A stretch of DNA of 64,000 nucleotides, from assembly GCA_026874595.1 (NCBI GenBank), contig CM049307.1, positions 51,021,370 to 51,085,369 on the forward strand. The letters are read 5' to 3'. Below, piece by piece: positions 13,801 to 22,170 of this stretch. The translations under genes and the position numbers were made by a program. Under the pieces are notes generated by a model, which saw only the letters and a program-made list of their open reading frames with translations, was not told the DNA's origin and ran no database searches. Every line of letters starts with the position of its first letter. The stretch's first letter is position 1. The DNA comes from Sipunculus nudus (taxonomy: Eukaryota > Annelida > Sipuncula > Golfingiida > Sipunculidae).

Positions 13801-14141
13801 TCCACACTTTTAAGATAAATAAAGAATTCAATCTCTTGCAGCCTTCGTCCTGAGAAGAATTTTGGAATCCCTCTGAATACACTGTTTTGGATCTGTAGCA
13901 CGTGTACTTGTTTGTAAACAACAGAGGCCATGTGACTTCCTAAATTTTCCCGCGATTTGCATTTGGTCCATATGTTGGTACAGTTGAACCTTAAACCTTA
14001 CCAGTTATCAAGTTGCATAAGTTCCTTTCCGGCTCCAGGTTTGGTCTTCTTCGCACATTTTGCCTTAAGCACCTTGTCATAAAGCTGGAAAACCCTGTTC
14101 CACTCGCTCACCGGCGCATTCACGAGACCCTTCTCCGCCAT
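96..14141 (-). CDS. HhH-motif conserved protein (HhH-GPD glycosylase-like geometry), 5 exons, 243 aa
   Basis: Five exons on the minus strand (14002-14141, 10363-10456, 4163-4322, 3735-3890, 96-277) join in phase to 732 nt with GT-AG introns throughout. The start ATG has A at -3 and G at +4. Seen: an N-terminal helical part with WFQTTL and MKWKLSRGKFRPRL (about residues 47-86), then LKAVGPATASAVLAAGAP (122-139), a helix-hairpin-helix loop, then PFMADEA with Asp147. Asp147 lies 21 residues after Gly126 of the hairpin, the same spacing as between the hairpin Gly and the catalytic Asp of endonuclease III-type glycosylases. Residues 127-128 are Pro-Ala where bifunctional glycosylases carry the catalytic Lys, and no iron-sulfur Cys cluster is present. 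The C-terminus (about 217-243) is Lys/Arg-rich and could be a nuclear signal. A DNA-binding or monofunctional glycosylase-like role is inference; I do not recognise a gene name. Exon structure is near certain, function is not. Confidence 0.85.
1295..2262. repeat. Dispersed GACCTTGACCTTTGACC-type repeat block
   Basis: Several degenerate internal units of about 270-290 bp carry 'CCTGTGACCTTGACCTTTGA' text and phrases such as TTGAAATCCATATGTCA. The reverse-complement phrase AAGGTCAAGGTCACAG recurs at 33.3-33.9 kb and 53.3 kb. It is non-coding and interrupted by a (TA)n run. The biology is unknown; such blocks are common in molluscan genomes. Confidence 0.6.
1790..1866. repeat. (TA)n microsatellite
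   Basis: An uninterrupted alternating TA run of about 75 bp inside the dispersed repeat block. Confidence 0.95.
3164..3346. mobile_element. pogo/Tigger-like MITE
   Basis: Begins ACAGTGGAACCCTGCCTTGC and ends with the inverse, GGGGTTCCACTGT, next to TA on both sides. Inside are repeats of 'GCGACCA/ACGACCA'. The CAGTGGAACC terminus and TA target fit pogo-type Tc1/mariner relatives. It is non-coding and about 180 bp long. Confidence 0.7.
3735..3890 (-). CDS. HhH protein exon 4
   Basis: Acceptor ATTTTCAG, donor G|GTAAAC (phase 1). It encodes AVLAAGAPEHAPFMADEAML, then a helix ending in CARLKKE. It holds Asp147, the candidate equivalent of the glycosylase Asp. Confidence 0.9.
4163..4322 (-). CDS. 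HhH protein exon 3
   Basis: Runs from acceptor ACTTCAG to donor G|GTGAGT (phase 1). It encodes RGKFRPRL at its start and LTILKAVGPATAS at its end, so the intron splits the hairpin motif after Ser131. Confidence 0.9.
4915..5245. repeat. Degenerate 32-bp and 22-bp minisatellites
   Basis: Three near-identical 32-bp units (CTGGCTGCACTGACTGAACT...) run from about 5145 to 5240, with decayed versions from 4915 to 5035. Between them, 5070-5140 holds three 22-bp units of the type CATGACACCCATGAGGTAAT. All are non-coding. Confidence 0.75.
5690..7945. repeat. Duplicated dispersed repeat, two long units
   Basis: Two related units (about 5690-6545 and 6880-7945) each end in text like 'GCTCACAGGTTTGCTAAAAA'. 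They share internal phrases such as CAGGTGGCGCCACCAA, ATGTGACC and GGTAATGATAGCTCCAGCC, some present three times. There is no coding potential. Confidence 0.6.
8792..9650. mobile_element. Possible hAT-like non-autonomous element
   Basis: The left end reads CAGGGTTGGGCGGGT and the right end is the approximate inverse of AGGGCTGAAACGGGT. CAGGG(C/T)TGGG-type termini are common in hAT-related MITEs. No clean 8-bp target duplication is visible, so the assignment is tentative. Confidence 0.4.
9710..10135. repeat. GTGGCGCCACC-type dispersed repeat, fragment
   Basis: Shares phrases with 23115-24290, such as 'TAAAATCACTCATATCTC', TGGTTTGACTTAT, CACCTGAAATTTTGC and CAGGTGGCACCACCTACA. It is non-coding. 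Confidence 0.6.
10363..10456 (-). CDS. HhH protein exon 2
   Basis: The acceptor AATAG precedes G-TTT-CAG, completing Trp47. The exon encodes WFQTTLSENIRSRKEQ and onward to ELMKWKLS, and ends TCT|GTAAGT in phase 0. It reads directly into RGKFRPRL of exon 3. Confidence 0.85.
10639..13190. mobile_element. Interrupted copy of a TTA-flanked TIR element
   Basis: 10640-11110 matches the reverse complement of 32210-32689 (shared text includes GGCAGAAAGAGG, CCCCATATTCAGGGGACCAA and CATGAACCACA), and 13030-13145 matches the reverse complement of 32100-32220. About 1.9 kb of other DNA separates the two parts, so later insertions probably split this copy. The right boundary is uncertain. Confidence 0.5.
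11964..12215. mobile_element. Degraded copy of the GGTATGGTTCTCAGGC MITE
   Basis: The left TIR text GGTATGGTTCTCAGGCGC, TTTTTTCAGAAA and internal GTTTTGCTAAACA, CTACATAACA match the better copy at 37011-37345. The right end has decayed. Confidence 0.6.
13678..13768. repeat. 91-bp near-perfect palindrome (hairpin)
   Basis: Two 45-base arms around a single central base (13723) are reverse complements with one mismatch. The left arm opens GTTATACTTCAGG and the right arm closes CCTGAAGTATAAC. It lies in intron 1 of the HhH gene, 234 bp from exon 1, and would form a stable cruciform or RNA hairpin. Confidence 0.9.
14002..14141 (-). CDS. HhH protein exon 1 (start codon)
   Basis: Encodes residues 1-46 and two bases of Trp47. 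It begins MAEKGLVNAPVSEW and ends LMQLDN before a TG|GTAAGG donor (phase 2). The 5'UTR and promoter would lie above 14141; no TATA box or other motif stands out there. Confidence 0.85.
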
Positions 14142-14644
14142 TTTCAGTATACTGAAGCGCCTCCTTTCGAGTAACTTGTGAAATACACACAGAATCAGCG
14201 AGGTTACAGGGACGTATTTTGCACGCGTTTGGTGAAATGTCAGCCAGTCGCCTTATTGACCTATAAACTACCTACAATTTTTTTTCTTTCACTACATTTT
14301 TAATTTATTACATTTTCATTTTATACACTTTGCAGAAGTCACTAAAAAGCATTATGACTGTCCATTCATAAAATTAATATATGGACTTAATTAAGTCTAA
14401 TATTTCCTGAAAATTATCTTCAATTTGCCAAATGCGTATATCCGATAAAAAATACGCTTGTGCATTCTTATTTTAGCTGTTGATTTGTTTGGTAAATAAC
14501 ATCTATTTTCCATATGCATAAATATGCTGACAGGAGCACTGAGAATTGCAAAAAGCGATATGCTTATATCAATATATTCCAGTAGGCCTATAGCTATTCG
14601 TGAAGACCGAAATTTTGGGCAGCCAAAATAAATTCACTGTCAAA

Positions 14645-14786
14645 GGCAAATAAAAAGGTACGGTTCTCAGGCACTTTTTTCAGAAATCAGGGCGGGCGGG
14701 CGATTTTTTTTTTTTTTTACCTTTTTTTATGTTTGTAAAATTGCCACGGGCGGTTCTTGAGAACAATAGGCCTACCTTTTTTTGCC
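14645..14786. mobile_element. Internally deleted GGTATGGTTCTCAGGC MITE
   Basis: Left end GGCAAATAAAAAGGTACGG and CTCAGGCACTTTTTTCAG, then GGGCGGGCGGGCG; right end CCTACCTTTTTTTGCC. About half the length of the full copies, with the middle missing. Confidence 0.65.
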
Positions 14787-14936
14787 TTATCTGATGGATT
14801 TCTTAATTCTATACAAACCTTTAGTTTTAATTATACGTATTAATATTGAAAGATAAGTATAAAAAGTCTCCCATCATGTTCCAGACTAAGTGTAGGTCTA
14901 TGTAAAGATCGACTATTCGTTGTAAATTTGGTGGAG

Positions 14937-14938
<2 letters not shown>

Positions 14939-15028
<90 letters not shown>
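14939..15028. repeat. (TA)n microsatellite
   Basis: About 90 bp of alternating TA. It is followed at 15107-15134 by an interrupted poly-C tract and at 15142-15190 by two copies of a 25-26 bp unit containing TTTTGGCCCGAGCCCGGGA. Confidence 0.9.
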
Positions 15029-15031
<3 letters not shown>

Positions 15032-15328
15032 TGTATCATCTTATGGAAAAGACACATCTTAGTTCTGAGCCCCTTATAAATGTATATATGCAAATTTATG
15101 CAGAGCGCCCCCCCCCCTCCCCCCCCCCCCCCCCATCATACGTTTTGGCCCGAGCCCGGGATGCAGTTTTGGCCCGAGCCCGGGATGCAGTACTTGTGAT
15201 CTTTCTTTGAGAAATGACGCAAATTCCATCGAACATCTTTTATATTTCTTCCCAGTCTTTATGTGAAAACAACTTGGATTTTCCCTTTATTAGTTGAGTT
15301 AGTTTAGCAGCCTTATATAGGTCAGTAA

Positions 15329-15645
15329 GGCTAAAAAAAATAGAATGTATGGTTTTCAGGCACCGCCCGCGTCAATTTTAACCCTCCTGCATCAAATTCA
15401 AACATTTTGATTTTGATTTTCATCTATCAAGAAGAAAAAAAAATAATATAATTTTGATACGATTTCCCTTGTTATGTAGTGCTTTTACCTGTTTAGCAAA
15501 ATAACCCTGTTATTTTCATGCATTTCCCTGATCATATTACATTTTTATTAAAACATACAAAAAAAGGGTCAAAAATAAAATACCGCCCGCCCGCAGTGAT
15601 TTCTGAAAAAAAGTGCCTGAGAACATGACTTTTTATTTTTTGGCC
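15329..15645. mobile_element. Harbinger-like MITE, full-length copy
   Basis: TIRs GGCTAAAAAAAATAGAATGT and GTATGGTTTTCAGGCACC face GGTGCCTGAGAACA-like text and TTTTTTGGCC. The flanks read TAA on both sides, fitting a 3-bp TWA duplication. Internal text (GTTTAGCAAAATAA, GCCCGCCCGC) is the reverse complement of the copy at 37011-37345. It is about 317 bp and non-coding. Confidence 0.7.
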
Positions 15646-15897
15646 TAATATGCAAATTTTAGAGGTAGGTAATTGAAATAACATGCACATCTTTTCGATA
15701 AGAACGGTACGTGGGAAATATACTTGTATGCTAACTAATTTAAACTGCAAGATAACCTAGCGAGATCTGATTTGGAATATAACAATTTTGCGTACTACAT
15801 ATACGCACTATTCGCATATACGCGCACATGGAAACATACCTGTACAAAAACAATAGCAAATTGAAAGGCATCCAGGAAAGCAAAAGGCAAACATGTC

Positions 15898-15907
<10 letters not shown>

Positions 15908-15964
<57 letters not shown>

Positions 15965-15966
15965 AA
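15908..15966. repeat. (TA)n-rich microsatellite
   Basis: Alternating TA with CATA interruptions, continuing loosely to 16022, where the foldback element begins. Confidence 0.9.
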
Positions 15967-16022
15967 CGTACATATAAATAAAAAATATATATATACATAC
16001 ATATATAAACATATATGTATAT

Positions 16023-18080
16023 GTCGAGGCCCAGATTAGAATCTGGCCCAATTTAAAACTGGGCCAGCCCAGATCAAAATTTTGATTTGGACCGGCCCAG
16101 ATCAAAATTCTAATCTGGGCCAGACCATTTTAAACTGGGCCAGCCTAGATTAAAATTTTGATCTGGGCCAGTCCAGATTAAAATCCTGTGGTGAAGACTT
16201 CAGGATTTAAATCTGGTCTGGACTGATTTTAAACTGGGCTGGCCCAGATTAGAATTTTGATCTGGGCTGGTGAAGTTTATTATCCTGTGGTGGACTGATT
16301 TTAAACTGGGCTGGCCCAGATCAAAATTTTAATCTGGGCTAGTCAAGATTACAATCCTGTGGTGGACTGATTTTAAACTGGGCTTTACAGATCAGAATCC
16401 TAATCTAATCTTAGGCTAGCTTGAATTTTATCATCTTAAATCAGAATTACCATACAGTAAACATTTTTTTCCAGATACACCATTTTGAAGGGAACAAAAC
16501 AGATAATGAACAAGATCATTTAAAATATTTTAGTGAGGAAAAAGCTAATGAACAAATGTGATGTGCTTCTTTGGTTTCATCTATTCTTCAAGCATACATT
16601 TTCACATTTGAACTTCACCTAAACCAACTACCATAATTAATCACAGTTTAGAATATGTGTCAGTTCTGAGACATCTACTTGACTTAATATCAAAATTTTC
16701 AACTTAACTGAGATAATTTTCTGTTCTGAATATCAAAATTTCATGTGTAATATTAAATATATACATGCATAATTAATTACAAGCTTTACCTATCTATAAG
16801 TGAACAAAAGTAATTTATCAGTCTTGATGCTCATCTGGACGATCAGCATGACATTGTGCCCTAACATGGGGCTAGGGAGAGGTTTGTGATACCTTTTCTG
16901 TAATTTTCAATAGCAGAAAATCCACAGCTGAGAAAATGATATGATTGTTGTCATTTGTCAGTCTCAAAAATAGAGGTGAACATGAGTGAAAATTGGATTT
17001 AGAATTTTAATTTAGAATCAGAGCGTGACAAACATGGTGGAGTTTTCACTTTCGAGTTAATAACTTAAAAAAAGCTAATCTATTCACTGATAATTAATGT
17101 AACTTGAAGAAAGTTCAAAGTTGCAATACAAATATTCTCTACCTTCAATGGTTAAAATGCTGAGTTGGTGAATATTGTTCCCACTGTTCTATCTAAATAG
17201 ATGTTTCAGGGCCTTCTTTCCTTAATATGTAGTACGTTATAAGTTCTAGGTCCAATGTTACAATAAGTGCAAATTTTTTAATGGGTGACTGGGTGGTGGT
17301 GGGGGGGGGGGGGGGGGGGGGCTGGGGGCAGATCACAGACAAAAAAAAAACCCAACTTATTTATGATATATGATAAATAACTTAACATAACAAATAAATT
17401 TTGAATTTACAGGTCTTGGATCACAAGCTTAACATTGAGTAACATATATATTAATCTTTATTGATTAAATTTTGTTTTAGTTTGTTGAATTAATGCACGT
17501 TCTGCAAGCTATATTTGTAGTGTTTATAGCTGTAAAATACCAATGTTTAACATGATTATCTTATAATTATATATTAGACATTTCACATAAGAGGTGGAAT
17601 TACAAAATAAATATGACAGGATCTAAAAAATGATATTTTCATAGAATATGAAATAAATTCATTAAATATTAATTATTATTGACTTACAGTCTTACAATGT
17701 TTTACAAATTATTTGAATTGATGAAAGGCCAGCTAGTTAAATATTGTGTAATTGAAGCCAGCCTAGGAGTAGATTAGGATTCTGATCTGGGCTGGTCCAG
17801 TTTAAAATCAGTCCACCACAGGATTGTTAACTTGACTGGCCCAGATCAAAATTATAATCTGGGCTTGCCCAGTTTCGAATCAGTCCAGACCAGATTTAAA
17901 TCCTGGAGGCTTCACCACAGGATTTTAGTCTGGACCGGCCCAGATCAAAATTTTAATCTGGGCTGGCCCAGTTTTAAACTGGTCTGGCCCAGATTAGAAT
18001 TTTGATCTGGGCCGGTCCAAATCAAAATTTTGATCTGGGCTGGCCCAGTTTTAATTGGGCCAGATTCTAATCTGGGCCTC

Positions 18081-18083
<3 letters not shown>
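16023..18083. mobile_element. Foldback element with long palindrome-rich TIRs
   Basis: The left arm (16023-16432) and right arm (17757-18083) are long imperfect reverse complements. Outer ends read GTCGAGGCCCAGATTAGA and TCTAATCTGGGCCTCGAC. Each arm is built from short self-complementary units such as GATCAAAATTTTGATC flanked by GGGCCAGCCC, spaced by TTTAAACTGGGC. The 1.3-kb centre (16433-17756) is AT-rich and has no ORF of note, so the element is non-autonomous or a dead shell. (TA)n lies directly on both sides, consistent with insertion into a TA repeat. The superfamily is unknown. Confidence 0.8.
17302..17321. repeat. Poly-G tract
   Basis: About 20 consecutive G in the centre of the foldback element, shortly followed by poly-A. 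The length in the assembly may be unreliable. Confidence 0.85.

Positions 18084-18085
<2 letters not shown>

Positions 18086-18160
<75 letters not shown>
18086..18160. repeat. (TA)n microsatellite
   Basis: About 75 bp of alternating TA abutting the right end of the foldback element. Confidence 0.95.
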
Positions 18161-18161
<1 letters not shown>

Positions 18162-18959
18162 GCACATATGGGGTTGAAATGGGGAGGAGATAGTCTATTA
18201 AAGTCCTGTACAGGATAATATACTAATTGCACACACATTGAGGAATAAATAAGTAACCATGCTTGGCTTTTATGTTAGGTGCATGTTCTTCTTCATGCAT
18301 GCATATATAGGTAAAAAAGAGTATAAAAATAACATTTCCTTTACTGAAGTGGATTTTAAGTTGAAATACTAATGTTGAGGTAACTGCAGTGTTATTTTTG
18401 GTCTCGTTTAAGTTTTTGCCTCCAGGCTGTATTTAAATAGTGAATATTATCGACGATATGTGTTTTATAACTGTAATATTAATTTTGCAAGTCTACTTTC
18501 ACAGTAAAGTGTTCTTGTACCAGGTTCCTCAATAAAAACTGATTTTAAAATTTTTATATGTTTTGTATATTTCAAATTTTCAAATTTTCTTTAAATGGTC
18601 CAAATAACACGGATTTCCTTAGTTCTTAAACTTCATGAAAGTTTGAAAATGGGATATCCTATTCCTCTCAGTATATTTGTTTTATACTTTATTAGGGTAT
18701 ATAAATATTATCAATTTTGTACGCATGCATGATTCTGAAAATTCATTTTTTTCGTTATTTTTGTGTGTGTGGTGCAGCATGTGATTAAAGGGGCCTAATC
18801 ACCTATCTGACGTTTATAAACTAAAGGTAATCCCTTGGAACTTTCGTAAATAATAGGCCTATAAAGGTGGATATCACGGCACACAGACTGCATTTTTTTG
18901 TTTATATCAATTAATATTTTATATGGGGACCCGCGAAAATAATCAAGACAAATTCAACA

Positions 18960-19235
18960 AAGGCATCTGGCGGCAAGTGGGATAAGCTAGAGCTTTGAAA
19001 ATGGTGTTTTGCAACAAGTGACCTTTCTACCTCCGCATATATATGCAACCTATACCACCTTATAGGTTACATATTTTTTCCCCGTTTTTCGACATTGCTG
19101 TGTTTTCAAACACATTGTTAATAAACGAGTTCATATACATCCTCCAAAAAGGCGTTATGAGAACTTTTTCATGACCAGAATTACCCTTATATAGACCATT
19201 TATATATACAATTGCAGAATGTAGCGCCCCCCCCC
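18960..19235. repeat. Dispersed repeat shared with 31255-31460
   Basis: Matching phrases in the same order at both sites: AAGTGACCTTTCTACCTC, GCATATATGCAACCT, AACTTTT.CATAACCAGAATTACCCTTA. Non-coding; the family is unknown. Confidence 0.65.
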
Positions 19236-19474
19236 CCCCCCCCACACACACACGAACCTTTGAGAACGCTTCAAATCCTATGTTATGCACGATATATATA
19301 TCAAACCCTTTACCCTGCATTGTGTTTAAGGCGATTTTGGCCAACAGCTCCAATTAGAGCGATAGCTGCATGCGAGTATCAAAACTGAATTTTCAAATTC
19401 CTATTTCAATTATAAATTGACAAGCGGTGCCCTATAGTGATCACCGTGTCAGCCCGTCCTTCCGTCAGTGACAC

Positions 19475-20240
19475 ATTCTTTCGCGCGCGATAACTCAGAG
19501 ACAACCTAATGCAGCTTCCCCAAATTCACAGGGATGTTTGGTACCTATGAGGGCTCCAGACCTATTGAATTACAGACCTGTCGGAATTCCAATATGGCCG
19601 CCACTGCCAGATCGCTGTTTTTCTTTTGCGCGCGATAACTCAACAACAACCGACTGGAGCTTTCCCAAATTCACAGGAATGATTGGTACCTATGAGCTAG
19701 GGCTCTAGACCTATTGAATTACAGACCTGTCGGAATTCCAATATGGCCGCCACAGCCCGATCGCTGTTTTTCTTTCGCGTGCGATAACTCAACAGCAACC
19801 AACTGCGGCTTTCCCAAATTCACAAGGATGATTGGTACCTATGAGGGCTCCAGACCTGTAAAATTACAGACCTGTTGGAATTCCAATATGGCCGCCACAG
19901 CCAGATCCCTGAATTTCTTTCGCGCGCAATAACTCAACAACAGCCTCCTGCAGCTTTCCCATATTCACAGGGATGATTGGTACCTATTATGGCTACAGGC
20001 CTATTGAATTACAGACCTGTCGGAATTCGAAAATGACTGCCACAGCCCGCGCGATCGCTGATTTTCTTTCGCGCGCGAAAACTCAACAACAACCTATACT
20101 GCAGCTTTCCCAATTTCATAGGGATCATTGGTTACTATATATGAGGGCTCCAGACCAATTGAATAACAGATTTGCTCAAAATCAAATATGGCCAACAGAC
20201 TACATTCGGTGATTTTCTATTGCACACATTATTTCAGACA
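19475..20240 (+). repeat. Tandem array of about 145-151 bp units
   Basis: Five full units and a decayed sixth. The landmark GCGCGATAACTCAACAACAA recurs with spacings of about 145, 149, 145, 149 and 151 bp. Each unit carries TTCCCAAATTCACAGG, ATTGGTACCTATGAGGGCTC, GAATTACAGACCTGTCGGAA and CAATATGGCCGCCAC. Units lose CpG-rich text towards the right end. There is no conserved reading frame. Confidence 0.85.
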
Positions 20241-21783
20241 TAATTTCTTTAATCTCATTTGATCCAGTAGGAGTTAATTCTTCCCTCATGCATATTGATA
20301 AAAACCTGTTTTAGTTTGTCATATTTTTCAAATTTAGGCCTAACTTAATTTTTCACCCACATGCATGTAAACTAGTCCAGCACTACCAGAAATGCGGGGC
20401 CCCTTTTAGGACCACTGTCCGACCACATCTATAGTTTTATTTTAAATTCAACTGCATAAATACACTTGGAATAGTCTTTTAAAAGTATACCAAATCATGC
20501 ACACACACAGTCTCATACACCGCGCGTGCATATATATACCATATTTATATAATATATATTAGCTAGGTACTCAATAAGTATTAATGAAATCATTGCATCT
20601 GTTTCTTTAAAAAAAATTGTGTGGCTATGAGTTACTTTAAATAATGTGTGGCTATATAAGTGATTTTGGTAGTTCCTATATAGCAGATGTAATTGTTTTG
20701 TATATTTTAAAACGCACAATTATTCAAACTGCATGCATGCATGCATGTACTTAAATTCAGTCTTGTGGGCCAATTTGAAAAAAAAAATAAATTAAATAAT
20801 AATAAAAAAAATACAGATGGGTTTTACTATGCTTAACCTGGTCGAAGTTTCACGCATTATACTGAACAAATCTCCGACTAGCCCTTGTTAGAAAAAAAAA
20901 CATACTAAAAACGCAATTTTTTTAACATTACGAAGTTTAATCAAACGTTTAGGGTTTTACATAAAAAATTAATTTAACTTTGTAAAGTTTTATATATATA
21001 TGTATATATTTATTTATATAAATACGTATGACTTACAGAGGGTGGATAAAGCATTAAGAAAGGGGGGGGGGGTGGGAGGCGCGGGTGCACTGAAGATGCG
21101 GGGGAGAGTAAGGTGTATATACATATATATAGAAACAATATTTGAAAGTAGACCTAAATATAGGTTGTGGGTAGGCCTCTGTATATATGGCGCAATCTGC
21201 TGTTGCTTAATATGCGTTATGAATTATACAAAATCCAGCTCTACTTTTTGGTATATTAAGCTCTTTATGTTTTTTCTGTTTACCATATTTTTAGGTAAAA
21301 ATTAAGGGGGCGTCCCCATTGCACCCCCTTAATCCTCTATTATATTGTCTATATATACCAGCTCCTACTAAATTAATTACACTGCATGTCCCCCTGCTAT
21401 ACATTTAATTGACTCTTCCTGCTGTCCGCGTGTCATTAGTAAACGCATATCATTTTATGATCTGTGAATACATAAAAAATATCCGTTTCAATCAAAACAC
21501 GATTTTCCACTGCATGGAGAAAAAATAAATTGAATTCCAATTTCATGAACTGAGATCAGCTGTTCATGCCTATACGATACTGCAATAAATTCCTTAATCA
21601 CTTCTTTCACACTTAATTGATTACATTTCTTTTGACCATGATTAATATGTATTTCATATGTGCTGATCAAGACAGACGACGTTAATTAAGCTTTTCGTGC
21701 TCTTCTTTATGTCTACGCCCCTGTTTTGGTATCACTCGGTATACTTTAAAGGCGCTATATTTTGTTGTTTCTGGAGTGCCAGC

Positions 21784-21879
21784 ATGGCGTCCAGACTGGA
21801 AACAAATTTCGTGCGCTTATTGAACCGGTGTGAAGGACTTGCTGCTCAGGATAAACTAGGTGACTGGAGACTAGAAAAG
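21784..21879 (+). CDS. USE1: USE1 exon 1 (start codon)
   Basis: Residues 1-32, from AGCATGG to AAAAG|GTAAAT, phase 0. It encodes SRLETNFVRLLNRCE, a conserved Use1 N-terminal helix. Confidence 0.9.
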
Positions 21880-22136
21880 GTAAATTGTAACATGAAGTTA
21901 TTATACTGTAACTAAATTTCATATACTGTCACCTTGAAATTGTCTGGGATAGGGTCAACTGAATACTCCAGACTTCGATCTTAAAGTTCTGTAGTCCATC
22001 TCTGGACCCTTGTGTCCTATGTTAGACCTGATGGACGGACACGTAGGCCACGTGTCCGTCCATCAGTTCTGACATAGGACACAAGGGTCCAGAGATGGAC
22101 CAAAAGTTCTGGTGCTATATGACTTCCAGGCATAAG

Positions 22137-22170
<34 letters not shown>

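Larger units (their letters stand above)
10457..14001 (-). other. Intron 1 of the HhH gene
   Basis: A 3.5-kb intron made largely of transposon remains: a TIR element copy split by insertions (10639-13190), a degraded Harbinger-like MITE (11964-12215) and a 91-bp hairpin (13678-13768). Two short tandem units (GTACGT.CTCGTTTGAG) lie near 13263-13298. A segment near 11599-11700 recurs imperfectly near 12721-12830. Confidence 0.6.
14142..21783. other. Intergenic region between the divergent HhH gene and USE1
   Basis: 7.6 kb between two outward-facing genes. It contains MITEs (14645-14786, 15329-15645), (TA)n tracts, the foldback element (16023-18083), a dispersed repeat (18960-19235), the 147-bp tandem array (19475-20240) and G/C homopolymers. 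Stretches 18180-18950 and 20250-21690 show no gene or named repeat. Both promoters should sit at its ends, but I see no defining core motif. Confidence 0.7.

Noticed and set aside
15795-16105. Overlapping minus-strand ORFs rich in Tyr/Ile
   Set aside because: They translate (TA)n and CATA microsatellite DNA and the edge of the foldback element.
17945-18238. ORFs on both strands at the right foldback arm
   Set aside because: Made of palindromic TIR modules and a (TA)n run; no conserved protein.
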